Source of the DNA: Acidimicrobiaceae bacterium | Lineage (GTDB): Bacteria; Actinomycetota; Acidimicrobiia; Acidimicrobiales; RAAP-2 | Reading direction: 5' to 3' | Length of the DNA stretch: 64,000 nucleotides | Assembly (NCBI GenBank): GCA_947455165.1 | Contig: CANGMP010000002.1 | Location: 1-64,000 of the forward strand | Shown: positions 34,115 through 43,730 of the stretch, in pieces | How the letters are laid out: every line of letters begins with the position of its first letter | How positions within the stretch are numbered: position 1 is the stretch's first letter | Notes under the pieces: model-generated | Told to the model about the DNA's origin: nothing | The model's input: the letters and a program-made list of their open reading frames with translations, nothing else | Databases searched by the model: none | Made by a program: the position numbers and the translations under genes

Positions 34115-35433
34115 CGCGCGAGCGACTCTACGGATGGGGCCGAACCTCACCGAGTGTGGCCGAGGTGCTCGCGCCAATCGCTAGTGACGTCGAGAACGAA
34201 CTGCACCGCGCTCCGCGCCTCTTGGCCCGCGGCCTCGGTCGAAGCTACGGCGACGCCGCCCAGCTGGCCGGTGGCACCGTGCTTCGCTCGAGTGAGATGG
34301 CGACGATGTCACCAATCTCTTCCGATGGGCGCGTCACGGTTGAGGCCGGCGTCACCATTGATGATCTCATCCGCGTTGGCGTGCCCCAGGGCTGGTTCGT
34401 ACCCGTAACGCCCGGTACCCGTCAGGTCAGCGTCGGTGGCGCGATTGCGGCCGACGTGCACGGAAAAAATCATCACGTCGAGGGATCATTTGGCCACCAC
34501 GTGCTCTCGATGAGACTTGCGACCCCACGAGGAATCATCTCCTGCAGTCCGACCGTCGAGTCCGAGCTCTTCTGGGCCACGTTTGGTGGCATGGGCCTTA
34601 CCGGTGTGGTGCTCGACGCCGAACTCCAGTTGATTGCGATTTCAAGCACTGACGTGTTAGTTGACACCACCCGCTTTAACAACCTCGACGCCGTAATGAA
34701 CGAGATGAGCAGTGGCGACCATCGGTATCGCTACTCCGTGGCGTGGGTCGACTGCATGACCACGGGGTCCTCGATGGGCCGGGCCATCTTGACTCGAGGA
34801 GACCACGCGACAGAGTCACGGAGCGAACTCGCCCCCCCTCGCGAGGCCAAGTTGGCGGTGCCCTTCAACGCACCTAGTGGACTACTCAACCCCCTGACGA
34901 TTCGCGCCTTTAACGAACTCTGGTTTCGCGCTGCTCCTAAGCAACGACGCGATGAAGCACAGTCAATCAGCTCCTTCTTTCACCCCCTCGACGGAGTCCG
35001 GGACTGGAATCGGCTCTACGGTCGCAAGGGATTTGTTCAGTACCAGTTCGCCGTTCCCGACACGGCCGGCGAAACGGTCGTCGACGCCATCAAGACCCTG
35101 TCGACGTCGAAGGTACCGAGCTTTCTCGCGGTGTTGAAGCGTTTTGGTGCCGGCACTCCGGGACCGCTTTCCTTCCCGATGCCCGGCTGGACATTGGCCC
35201 TCGACCTCCCGGTCGGACCGAGCGCATTGCCCGGAGTCTTAGACCAACTCGATGAACTGGTGACCAACGCCGGCGGTCGGGTCTACTTGGCCAAGGACGC
35301 TCGACTCGACCCGGCGCACTTTCGAGCGATGTACCCCCGGTACCAAGAGTTTCTCGCCATCAAACACCGTGTCGACCCTGACGACATCATCTCGAGCGAT
35401 CTCGCTCGGCGTCTAGAACTCATTAGAAAGTAA
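34111..35433 (+). CDS. dprE1: DprE1-like decaprenylphosphoryl-ribose oxidase
   Basis: The 440-residue FAD enzyme oxidises decaprenyl-phosphoryl-ribose at C2. The sequence follows mycobacterial DprE1 closely: LYGWGRTSPSVAEV, ARGLGRSYGDAAQLAGG, PVTPGTRQVSVGGAIAADVHGKNHHVEGSFGHHV (FAD region and the equivalent of His132), LFWATFGGMGLTGVV, and LAKDARLDPAHFRAMYPRYQEF, which holds the Lys418 equivalent. At the position of the benzothiazinone-reactive Cys387 (PGWNICVDFP in M. tuberculosis, from memory) this protein has alanine (PGWTLALDLP). It forms a likely operon with the UbiA-like gene and DprE2. Confidence 0.93.
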   Translation: MTRERLYGWGRTSPSVAEVLAPIASDVENELHRAPRLLARGLGRSYGDAAQLAGGTVLRSSEMATMSPISSDGRVTVEAGVTIDDLIRVGVPQGWFVPVTPGTRQVSVGGAIAADVHGKNHHVEGSFGHHVLSMRLATPRGIISCSPTVESELFWATFGGMGLTGVVLDAELQLIAISSTDVLVDTTRFNNLDAVMNEMSSGDHRYRYSVAWVDCMTTGSSMGRAILTRGDHATESRSELAPPREAKLAVPFNAPSGLLNPLTIRAFNELWFRAAPKQRRDEAQSISSFFHPLDGVRDWNRLYGRKGFVQYQFAVPDTAGETVVDAIKTLSTSKVPSFLAVLKRFGAGTPGPLSFPMPGWTLALDLPVGPSALPGVLDQLDELVTNAGGRVYLAKDARLDPAHFRAMYPRYQEFLAIKHRVDPDDIISSDLARRLELIRK

Positions 35434-35438
35434 GAACT

Positions 35439-36209
35439 ATGGAAAATGCCTTCGGTCAACCACAAACTGTCGTCGTCCTCGGCGGTAGCTCGGACATTGC
35501 TCGTGAACTCACGACGAAGCTCTGCGCTGAACGCGCTCGCACGGTCGTTCTTGCAGGACGCAATGAACAACTGCTTAATGAAGCCGCCGCCGAAGCCCAG
35601 CGGGCCGGTGCGACGCTGACGCCAATCGTTCGCTTTGACGCCGAGGACGTGACGAGCGCCGAGCGTGCGGTCCGCGAATCCTTTGAAGCCGTTGGCGCCC
35701 CAGTCGACCTCGTCGTGATTGCCGTGGGCCTCCTCGGCAACCAGGAAGTCGATGAGAATGATCCCGCCGCCGCCGCGCGTATGTCAATTGTGAACTACGC
35801 CTGGCCGGTCTCGGCACTGGCTGCGCTTCGTGAACGAATGATTGCTCAGGGGGCCGGACGCATCGTGGTCATCAGTTCGGTCGCCGGTATTCGTGTTCGA
35901 CGGGGTTCCTACCTCTACAGCGGTGCCAAGGCCGGACTGGACCGACTCTGCGAGGGCTACGCCGACTCGCTGATTGGCACCGGGGTCACGTTGCAGATTG
36001 TCCGCCCTGGCTTTGTCCATACCAAGATGACTACCGGCATGAAGCCGGCCCCCTTCTCAGTGGACGCCACCAAGGTGGCCAACGACATCGTGGCGGGAAT
36101 GCGCACTCCGCAGCGAATCATCTACACACCCGGCATCATGAAGTGGCTCTTCGCCATTCTTCGCCACCTGCCCGCGCCGCTCTGGCGCAAGATCAACGAA
36201 GACCGCTAG
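35439..36209 (+). CDS. dprE2: DprE2-like short-chain reductase
   Basis: The 256-residue SDR has a VVLGGSSDIARELTTKL nucleotide loop, an AGRNEQLL segment, the catalytic serine in VVISSVAGIRVRRG, and YLYSGAKAGLDRL with the YxxxK pair. It would reduce the DprE1 keto product to decaprenyl-phosphoryl-arabinose. It starts five bases after dprE1, giving the pathway order found in mycobacteria. Its stop overlaps the convergent phosphodiester glycosidase gene. Confidence 0.9.
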   Translation: MENAFGQPQTVVVLGGSSDIARELTTKLCAERARTVVLAGRNEQLLNEAAAEAQRAGATLTPIVRFDAEDVTSAERAVRESFEAVGAPVDLVVIAVGLLGNQEVDENDPAAAARMSIVNYAWPVSALAALRERMIAQGAGRIVVISSVAGIRVRRGSYLYSGAKAGLDRLCEGYADSLIGTGVTLQIVRPGFVHTKMTTGMKPAPFSVDATKVANDIVAGMRTPQRIIYTPGIMKWLFAILRHLPAPLWRKINEDR

Positions 36210-37462
36210 GGCTTCGTGGTGGTGGTTGTTCCCGTCAGGGCCGACTCACGAAACGACATCGTAAAGAAGTCGCGATTCCACCACGTCGTGAAGTAACGGC
36301 TGGGTGGACCAACCATGGTCGACAGCAACTTCTTTCCGTCACCACCATTTACGAACTTGCCAAGCTTGGCGTTAAACGACGAGAACTGTACCCAGTCGGT
36401 ATTGATGTCGAGTTCCATGGCTCGCACCGCGCCAGCGCGAATCAAGACGTCGGCCAGCGAACCAATCGTCAGTGCCGGGCCACCGGCGTAGATGATGGCC
36501 CCGTTGCTCGTGACGCCGATACCACTGCGCCAAACGTCGAACTTGCCGCCGAGCGTCTTGCCCCAGCGAAGCGTGTTGGTTGCATCGAGTCCTGCCACCG
36601 GCTTTGCGTTATCCACGATGAGATCCAGGTTTTGGCGAACCTCACGAACGTCCGACGTCATCTTGAAGTCACGGCCCCACTCACCCACGGTGAGTTTGCC
36701 GCTGTTATAGATAACGACCGACGCCCCGCCCTTGCGTAATGGAAGGACGGTCTTGCCATCGGTGTAGTAGCCACCGTTGGCATCTTGCATTCGGAATCCG
36801 GCGTTAAAGGCGGCGACCAGGTTGCCAGTCGTCTTCGGCAAAATTGGCGCGCTGTGCTTGTAAGGGCCGCCACCGGGAATGAATGATCCCGAGTAGAGCT
36901 GGGCTTCGAGAAGGGTCGGGTCCATCCAGACGAGACCGATGACATAGCTGGTGTGCACGGCGTCAGGACGAATAAAAGACTCGTACATCGCGGGAATACC
37001 GGCCGAAGTGCGTCGACCAACGGGATGCCAGACGCCCTCGCCGGCTTGAGCAACTTTGGCCGGCGTCGAAACGGTGGCCGGGGCCGGAAGGTGACCCTCG
37101 CGAGGAATGTTGACGTCGGGTGAACCAGAGCCGAAGTCATTCTTAGATGGGTCGCCACCCTTCTTTGGCGCATTGAGGGAGTAGTAACGCTGCTCGACCC
37201 AGGTGACGATCGATCCCATGCCGTGCTCGCGGCCCCACTCGGCCCCGCGGGCCGAGAGCGAGACGCCGTAGCTCTGGTTCGTGAGAGCAAAGGCCAGCGT
37301 CGTACCGAGATACAACGCGTACCCAAGCGTCAGGACCGAGACCACGAGGACCACTCGGCGGCGCCAGTAAACGAACTTGGGGTGACGAATCTGACCAGTG
37401 ACGTGCGGGGGACGACGGTCGAGGCGCGCCTGTCGTGTTTGTGGCGTCGAGTCGTCGGTCAT
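36206..37462 (-). CDS. Membrane-anchored phosphodiester glycosidase-family protein (DUF2233/NAGPA-like)
   Basis: The 418-residue protein has one N-terminal transmembrane segment (about 34-56, RVVLVVSVLTLGYALYLGTTLAF) and an extracytoplasmic domain. Motifs of the NAGPA/DUF2233 fold are VAAFNAGFRMQDANGGYYTDG, VIYNSGKLTVGEWGRDF, LDLIVDN, RSGIGVTSNGAIIYAGGPALTIGSLADVLI and GAVRAMELDINTD. Such enzymes cut sugar-phosphodiester bonds. It may trim sugar-1-phosphodiesters from surface polymers. It is convergent with the dpr genes, overlapping by four bases. Confidence 0.82.
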   Translation of the reverse strand: MTDDSTPQTRQARLDRRPPHVTGQIRHPKFVYWRRRVVLVVSVLTLGYALYLGTTLAFALTNQSYGVSLSARGAEWGREHGMGSIVTWVEQRYYSLNAPKKGGDPSKNDFGSGSPDVNIPREGHLPAPATVSTPAKVAQAGEGVWHPVGRRTSAGIPAMYESFIRPDAVHTSYVIGLVWMDPTLLEAQLYSGSFIPGGGPYKHSAPILPKTTGNLVAAFNAGFRMQDANGGYYTDGKTVLPLRKGGASVVIYNSGKLTVGEWGRDFKMTSDVREVRQNLDLIVDNAKPVAGLDATNTLRWGKTLGGKFDVWRSGIGVTSNGAIIYAGGPALTIGSLADVLIRAGAVRAMELDINTDWVQFSSFNAKLGKFVNGGDGKKLLSTMVGPPSRYFTTWWNRDFFTMSFRESALTGTTTTTKP

Positions 37463-37488
37463 CTTGATAATGCTAGAGACTTATCGCC

Positions 37489-39765
37489 CTAAAGGCGCTG
37501 TAGGGGTGAGATTGAGAGCACGAGTTGTTTCTCGGCCTGGCCCTGATCGAAGCGGACAAAGGCGCGGGTGCGCTCCCCTTCGCCCGAGAGGCCAATGATG
37601 ACCCCAGGGCCGAAACGGTCGTGCGTTACCCGGTCGCCGACCTTGAGACCCAACTTGTCGGCGCCCGAGGTCCGAGCCTCTTGCACCTCGCCCGTTCCGA
37701 AGGCGCGGCCGCTGGCAAAATCGCTCGCGCGACCCTCAAAGCCGAAGTCGACGTCAGAAAAGCTGCTCCGTCGCATGGGCTTAACAACCGAACACTCTTC
37801 GCACAGCTCTTCGGGTACTTCGTTCCAGAAGCGACTCGTGATCGCGTCCATTCGGCGGCCCCACATCGTGCGGGTCCAAGCGTGCGTCAGCGAAAGGTGG
37901 CGCATCGCACGAGTGATGCCGACGTAGCAAAGACGACGCTCTTCTTCCAGCTCGGCTTGGTCCACGAGGGCCCGCTGGTGAGGAAACATTCCCTCTTCGA
38001 GGCCCGTTATGACGACCGCCGGAAACTCGAGGCCTTTGGCGACGTGCATGGTCATCAAGGAGACGGCTCCGGCACTGGCGTCAAGTTGGTCACTATCGGC
38101 CGTGAGGGCGAGTCGCTCCAAGAACTCCATCATCGTTTCGTACTCGGCGGCGGCGCTCGCGAGTTCGCCGAGGTTCTCAATTCGGCCACGGGCCTCATCA
38201 CTACCGTCGGCGAGCAATTCGTTCAAGATGCCGGATTCGCGAGCGATGGTTTCGATCATGATCCCGGGCGTGAGGTCATTCGACAGGGCCCGAAGCTCAT
38301 CGAGGAGACCCGCAAATTGGCGCACACCGGAAGCGGCCTTTCCGGAGAGGCCCGCTTCATCGCCGTGGTTCACCGACTCGGCAAAGGAAATGTTGTGGTC
38401 AGTGGCGTAAGACTGCAACTTGGTGAGTGCGACGGCACCGATGCCCCGTCGAGGCTCATTAATGACGCGACGGGCGGCCATGTCGTCTCGGGGATTCACG
38501 AGCAATCGGGCGTACGCGAGGGCGTCCTTAACTTCTTTGCGGTCATAAAAACGAAGACCCGAAATAACGCGATAGGGCACACCAGCGCGAATGCACTGCT
38601 CTTCGAGGACACGGCTCTGCGCATTTGTTCGATAGAACACGGCCATCTCGCGCCACTCAATGTTGTAGTCATTCCGGAAGCGACGGAGCTCGCTAATGAC
38701 CCAGCGACCTTCGTCGTACTCGTCCTCGCCGGCGTAGCGGCGAATCTTGTCACCGCGGCCTCGCTGCGTGAAGAGGTTCTTGGGGATGCGAGACTCGTTG
38801 CGATCGATGACGGCATTGGCCGCGTCGAGGATGGTCTGGGTCGAGCGGAAATTCTCCTCGAGCAAGATCGTCGTCGCGTCGGGATACCGCTGCGAGAACT
38901 GGAGAATGTTGCGCACATCGGCAGCGCGGAATCGATAGATCGACTGGTCGGCGTCACCGACCACGCAGATGTTCCCGTGGTGAGCCGAGAGAATCTCGAC
39001 TAACTGGTTCTGAACGCCGTTGGTGTCCTGAAACTCATCGACGAGCACGTGGCGAAACTGTTCTTGGTAGCGCTCACGAACGGCCGGGTCCTTTTGGAGC
39101 ATTCGCACCGCGTTCAACAAGAGGTCATCAAAGTCCATGGCGTTGGCCCGGCGCAGACAGTCTTCGTAGCGCTGATAGACCTTGGCGATCATGTCGCGCT
39201 TGGGGTCAGCGTCAATTTCCATGTAGGCCGTCGGCGACAACATGGCGTTCTTGGCCCCGGAAATGGCGGCCAGCACCGAGCGAGGCTTGGTGGCCTTCAC
39301 GTCAATACCAAAGTCCTTCATGATGCGTTCGACTTCACTGCGACTTTCGTCGGAGTCGTAGATCGTAAAACCGGGATCGAACCCGAGAACGCCAGCATTT
39401 GAACGCAGGAGTCGCAGGCAGGCCGAGTGAAAAGTCTGAACCCACATCCGTTCGGAGCGGCTCCCGACGAGTTCGGCGACCCGGCGCTTCATCTCGTCGG
39501 CCGCCTTGTTAGTGAAGGTGATAGCCAGGATCTCCCACGGCGCCACGCGATCGACTTCAAGGAGGTAGGCCACGCGACGAGTCAGCACGCGAGTCTTGCC
39601 AGAGCCGGCGCCGGCGACCACCAGCAGTGGGCCGCCGGGGTGGGTAACCGCGAGTCGTTGCGGTTCAGTGAGGTCTTCGGTCAGGCGTGCAACATCGAGA
39701 CGTGGTGCCGGAGACTGGTCACCCCAAAGCTCCGCATCGCCAAAACTGCCCTGGCTCACTCCCAC
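37489..39765 (-). CDS. pcrA: UvrD/PcrA-type superfamily 1 DNA helicase
   Basis: The 758-residue helicase has [17 protein letters not shown] (Walker A), [79 protein letters not shown] and [12 protein letters not shown]. It unwinds DNA in nucleotide-excision and replication repair. The C-terminal [17 protein letters not shown] tail is the typical PcrA Tudor-like domain that contacts RNA polymerase. Its start overlaps the 3' end of guaA by ten bases. Confidence 0.96.
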   Translation of the reverse strand: MGVSQGSFGDAELWGDQSPAPRLDVARLTEDLTEPQRLAVTHPGGPLLVVAGAGSGKTRVLTRRVAYLLEVDRVAPWEILAITFTNKAADEMKRRVAELVGSRSERMWVQTFHSACLRLLRSNAGVLGFDPGFTIYDSDESRSEVERIMKDFGIDVKATKPRSVLAAISGAKNAMLSPTAYMEIDADPKRDMIAKVYQRYEDCLRRANAMDFDDLLLNAVRMLQKDPAVRERYQEQFRHVLVDEFQDTNGVQNQLVEILSAHHGNICVVGDADQSIYRFRAADVRNILQFSQRYPDATTILLEENFRSTQTILDAANAVIDRNESRIPKNLFTQRGRGDKIRRYAGEDEYDEGRWVISELRRFRNDYNIEWREMAVFYRTNAQSRVLEEQCIRAGVPYRVISGLRFYDRKEVKDALAYARLLVNPRDDMAARRVINEPRRGIGAVALTKLQSYATDHNISFAESVNHGDEAGLSGKAASGVRQFAGLLDELRALSNDLTPGIMIETIARESGILNELLADGSDEARGRIENLGELASAAAEYETMMEFLERLALTADSDQLDASAGAVSLMTMHVAKGLEFPAVVITGLEEGMFPHQRALVDQAELEEERRLCYVGITRAMRHLSLTHAWTRTMWGRRMDAITSRFWNEVPEELCEECSVVKPMRRSSFSDVDFGFEGRASDFASGRAFGTGEVQEARTSGADKLGLKVGDRVTHDRFGPGVIIGLSGEGERTRAFVRFDQGQAEKQLVLSISPLQRL

Positions 39766-41297
39766 TCAATCGTGCCCGGTGGCTTGCTCGTCACGTCGAG
39801 CGCCACGCGGTTCACGCCTGGTACTTCGCGAATCAGGCGATTGGAGATGGTCTCAATAAGTTCATAGGGCAAACGGGCCCAGTCGGCAGTCATGGCGTCG
39901 TCACTGGTGACGGCCCGAATGATGATTGGATACGCGTAGGTGCGACCGTCTCCCATAACGCCCACTGTACGGACGGCTGGTAACACGGCAAAGCTCTGCC
40001 ACAGTTCTCGGTAGAGACCGGCTTTGCGAATCTCGTCGACCACGACAAAGTCGGCCGCTCGGAGGATCTCGGCCCGCTCCCGCGTGACTTCGCCAATAAT
40101 GCGAACTCCGAGGCCGGGACCGGGGAATGGCTGACGCCAGACGATCTCGCCCGGCAGACCTAGCTCTTCGCCAACGTGACGAACTTCGTCTTTGAAGAGG
40201 CTTCTCAGCGGCTCAATGAGATCAAAGGCCAGGTCTTCGGGGAGGCCACCCACGTTGTGGTGACTCTTGATAGTGGCGGCGTGACCGGAGCCCGACTCAA
40301 TGACGTCGGGATACAGGGTTCCCTGCACCAAGAACCGCGGAGCATCAGAACTGGCGCCGAGGTCGCGGGCCACCGCTTCAAACTCGCGAATAAAGAGCTC
40401 GCCAATGATCTTGCGTTTGCGTTCGGGGTCGGTGACGCCGGCGAGGGCATCGAAGAAGCGGTCCTGGGCCTTGACGTGAATGAGCTCGACGCCGAACTGC
40501 TTCACGAAGGTCTGCTCGATCTGCTCGCCCTCGTTGGCTCGCATGAGACCAGTGTCGACAAAGACGCAGGTGAGCTGCTGACCAATGGCGCGGGTAACGA
40601 GCGCGGCCGCCACCGCTGAGTCGACGCCACCGGAGAGCGCACAGAGCACCCGTTCGGTGCCGACCTTCTCGCGAATGATGGCGACCTGTTCGTCAATGAT
40701 GTTGGTGTTCGTCCACGTCGCCGGTAGCCCCGCGAGCTGGTGCAAGAACCGTTCGATGATCTCTTGGCCGTAGTCGCAGTGGGCTACTTCGGGGTGATAC
40801 TGAACGGCGAAGAGCCGCTTCTCGCCGTTCTCCATGACGGCCACCGGCGCGAGCGGCGTCGAGGCCGTGGCGACAAAACCTTCGGGCACCGACGTAATGG
40901 CGTCCCCGTGGCTCATCCAAATGTCCGTGGTGCTTGGAACATCGTGCAACAGCACGCTGTCTCCTGAACGGGTCAGCGTCGTGCGGCCGTACTCACCGCC
41001 GCCCGTGGCGCTCACGACGCCACCGAGCTGCTGCGCCATGAGTTGTGCGCCGTAACAGATACCGAGCACGGGAATACCGAGCTCATAGATAGCGGGGTCG
41101 AGAGAAGGCGCCGGTGTTTCATAGACCGACTTGGGGCCACCCGACAAGATGATGGCGCCGGGCGACTTCTTCTTCACTTCCTCGGCCGTAATGGTCGACT
41201 GAACAATCTCCGAGTAGACGTGGGCCTCACGGACACGGCGAGCTATGAGCTGGGCGTACTGAGCCCCAAAGTCAACAACGAGAACAGTTGAGCTCAA
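39756..41297 (-). CDS. guaA: GMP synthase (glutamine-hydrolysing)
   Basis: The 513-residue enzyme converts XMP to GMP. The class I amidotransferase has [26 protein letters not shown] (catalytic Cys) and [12 protein letters not shown] (His). The PP-loop domain has [17 protein letters not shown]. The C-terminal dimer domain ends [23 protein letters not shown]. The start is a TTG inside the guaB3 stop region (TTGA overlap), with no good alternative ATG downstream. Confidence 0.97.
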   Translation of the reverse strand: MSSTVLVVDFGAQYAQLIARRVREAHVYSEIVQSTITAEEVKKKSPGAIILSGGPKSVYETPAPSLDPAIYELGIPVLGICYGAQLMAQQLGGVVSATGGGEYGRTTLTRSGDSVLLHDVPSTTDIWMSHGDAITSVPEGFVATASTPLAPVAVMENGEKRLFAVQYHPEVAHCDYGQEIIERFLHQLAGLPATWTNTNIIDEQVAIIREKVGTERVLCALSGGVDSAVAAALVTRAIGQQLTCVFVDTGLMRANEGEQIEQTFVKQFGVELIHVKAQDRFFDALAGVTDPERKRKIIGELFIREFEAVARDLGASSDAPRFLVQGTLYPDVIESGSGHAATIKSHHNVGGLPEDLAFDLIEPLRSLFKDEVRHVGEELGLPGEIVWRQPFPGPGLGVRIIGEVTRERAEILRAADFVVVDEIRKAGLYRELWQSFAVLPAVRTVGVMGDGRTYAYPIIIRAVTSDDAMTADWARLPYELIETISNRLIREVPGVNRVALDVTSKPPGTIEWE

Positions 41298-42457
41298 TGG
41301 CCCATGCCCACGCCCTGAGCGCGCTGCAGCTGCTTGCCCTCAGTTTGAAGTGATGGTGCCAGCATGATCTCAGCCTTCTGAAACTCCTTGAGCGTCTCGT
41401 AGCCACACGTGGCCATCGAGGTGCGGAGTGCACCGAAAAGGTTCATGCGACCGTCGTTTTCGGTGGCGGGGCCGAGCAGAATTTCGCGCAGGCTGCCACG
41501 AACCTCTGTCTTCACGCGGGCTCCGCGTGGCAGCGTGGGGTGGAAGGTCGCCATTCCCCAGTGGAAACCGCGAGCCGGAGCTTCGGTTGCGCTCGAGAGG
41601 GGTGAGCCGATCATGACCGCGTCAGCACCGCAGGCAATAGCCTTGGCGACGTCGCCGCCCTTGCTCATGCCTCCGTCGGCGATGACGTGAACGTAGACAC
41701 CGGTCTCGTCGAGGTGGCGCATTCGAGCGCCCGCCACGTCGGCAATAGCAGTGGCCTGAGGCACACCAATGCCGAGAACGCCACGGGTTGTGCACGCGTT
41801 GCCCGGGCCCACGCCGACCAGTACGCCAACGGCACCGGTACGCATGAGGTGGAGCGCAGCTTGGTAACTGGCACATCCACCGACAATGGTCGGAATCTCG
41901 AACTCACGGATGAAGCGCTTCAGGTTCAGTGGCTCGACCGTCTTGCTGACGTGTTCAGCCGAGACGACGGTGCCCTGGATAACGAGGATGTCGAGTTCGG
42001 CATCGGCGATGGCCTTGGCCATCCAATCGGTGCGCTGTGGGGTGACCGAGGCCGAGGTCGTGATGCCGGCGGCCTTCATCTCACGGATACGCTGCGTGAC
42101 GAGCTCCAACTTGATGGGCTCGAGATACATCTGCTGCATGCGTGCAGTGGCCTTGTCATTTTCGAGACCACGAATCTCTTCAAAGAGGGGCATCGGGTCT
42201 TCGTAACGAGTCCAGAGGCCTTCGAGGTTCAAGACACCGAGGCCGCCCAACTTGCCAATTTCAATTGCCGTGGCAGGTGAGACCACACCGTCCATCGCGG
42301 AGGCGAGGAGGGGAAGTTCAAACTTGTAGGCATCAAGTTGCCACGCAATGTCGACATCCTCGGGGTCTCGAGTTCGGCGGGACGGCACAATCGCAATGTC
42401 GTCAAAGCCATACGCTTGGCGCGCTGACTTGTAAATACCGATCTCTACCTCCGCCAC
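41294..42457 (-). CDS. guaB3: GuaB3-family IMP dehydrogenase-related protein
   Basis: The track starts at GTG 42481. A GTG at 42457 has an excellent ribosome site (GGAGGTCACT) and gives [20 protein letters not shown], matching actinobacterial GuaB3 starts; this 387-residue form is preferred. The protein has [48 protein letters not shown] with the active-site cysteine loop, and [30 protein letters not shown]. It lacks CBS domains. It probably acts in guanine nucleotide metabolism and is coupled to guaA. Confidence 0.92.
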   Translation of the reverse strand: MAEVEIGIYKSARQAYGFDDIAIVPSRRTRDPEDVDIAWQLDAYKFELPLLASAMDGVVSPATAIEIGKLGGLGVLNLEGLWTRYEDPMPLFEEIRGLENDKATARMQQMYLEPIKLELVTQRIREMKAAGITTSASVTPQRTDWMAKAIADAELDILVIQGTVVSAEHVSKTVEPLNLKRFIREFEIPTIVGGCASYQAALHLMRTGAVGVLVGVGPGNACTTRGVLGIGVPQATAIADVAGARMRHLDETGVYVHVIADGGMSKGGDVAKAIACGADAVMIGSPLSSATEAPARGFHWGMATFHPTLPRGARVKTEVRGSLREILLGPATENDGRMNLFGALRTSMATCGYETLKEFQKAEIMLAPSLQTEGKQLQRAQGVGMGH

Positions 42458-42475
42458 AGTGACCTCCGCCGCTCT

Positions 42476-42508
42476 CGCCACTGGAGCAGTGGCGTTTCTT
42501 CCAATCTA
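42476..42508 (-). promoter_or_regulatory. Candidate promoter -10 and 19-base dyad upstream of guaB3
   Basis: TAGATT at 42503-42508 on the minus strand is a plausible -10 box. Directly downstream, CGCCACTG-GAG-CAGTGGCG (42476-42494) is a perfect 8-bp dyad, ending 18 bases before the chosen GTG. It would lie at the transcription start, a classic operator place, or form a leader hairpin. Confidence 0.5.
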
Positions 42509-42543
42509 TCGGAGCGAGTCCGGCGGTCGGTCCGAGACCCGCG

Positions 42544-43725
42544 TCAGGAGGTAGCGAGCGAGCCCGCGATTGCGGCGCCGAGCCAGATCGTCGCCACGAC
42601 CCAGAGGTCCTGGGGTCGCCAGAGCGCCAAGGGGATTTCGGCGACTGCCAGCATCGCCATCGTGCCGACCGTGGCCCGATTGTGTCGCCCGGCCCGACGG
42701 AGTCGCATCACTCGAAACTGAAGATACCCGTAAGGGACGAGGGCCACCCCGAGAACAAGACTGGCGATCCAACCCGCTCGAAGATAACTCGACCCAAACG
42801 CGAAAAGCGCCACTTCGCCACCGAGCGCAGCCGCCAATCCAACGACGGCCGTCCTCCGGTAAATCTCCTTGCGGCGATAGCGGCGCTGCTCACCGAGGCC
42901 GAGAGAGGTCAAGGCGGCCACGAAGGAGTTGGCCAGGGTTCCAACGTTCCACAGCAGGTAAAAGACGGCTCCGGCACTCGGTCCAGCGATGAAGGAAACC
43001 GTTAAGGGCACGCCGAGCGTCACGGCGTTAAAGACGAGCGAGGCTGGCCAACTCCGCAGCGAGGTGGCAATCATCTCCCGCTCGGCTCCCGGCCCGTGGC
43101 GCCAAGGCACCGTGGTGCGGGTGGCTGCTAGGAACCACGGCAGCGCCAACAAAACGGTAAAGACAATCGGCGCAATAAACACTTGGGTGATGGCCGTCGT
43201 GCCATGCATGAGCGAGGCCGCGCCGAGTGCCAGCGCCAGGCGGAGCAGCAAGACGGCCCCGTTGCGCCACAAGGCAATCTTGGGTGCGCCGTAGCCCACG
43301 GCCACCGTGTCTATGAGCGTCGAGACGGCCAGGCCGGCGGAAATTTCGAGGAGCAAGACCAACATCCACGTTCTTGAGACGTTGGCCTCATGCAGCCAGT
43401 GGGTGGGCCAAGCCAAGCCGACGGCTATCGAGATAGCCGCACTGCCAAGTACGGAAAGAATGACGGCTAACGCCACTGAACGCCGGTTGGCCTGTTCCAG
43501 GGCGTTCTGCCGCAAGAGACCAACGGTGAGCCCGAATGACGTGACAGCGTTGACGAGACTTCCAGCCAGGACAATGGTGGCCGACCGACCGAGCACGACT
43601 GATGTGCTGGTGTGAGCAACAATCAACCAATAGAGAAATGCGGAGGCCGCACCCAAGAGCCCAGCCAAGGTGAGTGCGGAGGCACCACCACGAATGAAGT
43701 GCAGCAGCTTGTGCTGGAGCGCCAT
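42544..43725 (-). CDS. Polysaccharide flippase-like membrane protein (MATE/Wzx type)
   Basis: The ATG at 43725, five bases after the upstream stop, is chosen over the track start at 43821. The 393-residue protein has about twelve hydrophobic helices (SALTLAGLLGAASAFLYWLIV, VVLLLEISAGLAVSTLID, LVFNAVTLGVPLTVSFIAG and others), with basic loops in between. Overall layout fits a Wzx-like lipid-linked sugar flippase, but no diagnostic motif is visible, so this rests on topology and context. It follows a polytopic membrane protein and ends a minus-strand surface-polysaccharide unit. Confidence 0.65.
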   Translation of the reverse strand: MALQHKLLHFIRGGASALTLAGLLGAASAFLYWLIVAHTSTSVVLGRSATIVLAGSLVNAVTSFGLTVGLLRQNALEQANRRSVALAVILSVLGSAAISIAVGLAWPTHWLHEANVSRTWMLVLLLEISAGLAVSTLIDTVAVGYGAPKIALWRNGAVLLLRLALALGAASLMHGTTAITQVFIAPIVFTVLLALPWFLAATRTTVPWRHGPGAEREMIATSLRSWPASLVFNAVTLGVPLTVSFIAGPSAGAVFYLLWNVGTLANSFVAALTSLGLGEQRRYRRKEIYRRTAVVGLAAALGGEVALFAFGSSYLRAGWIASLVLGVALVPYGYLQFRVMRLRRAGRHNRATVGTMAMLAVAEIPLALWRPQDLWVVATIWLGAAIAGSLATS

Positions 43726-43730
43726 ACGCC

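Noticed and set aside
37525-39003. 492-residue plus-strand ORF over pcrA
   Set aside because: Complementary to a helicase with all conserved motifs; no recognisable domain or ribosome site.
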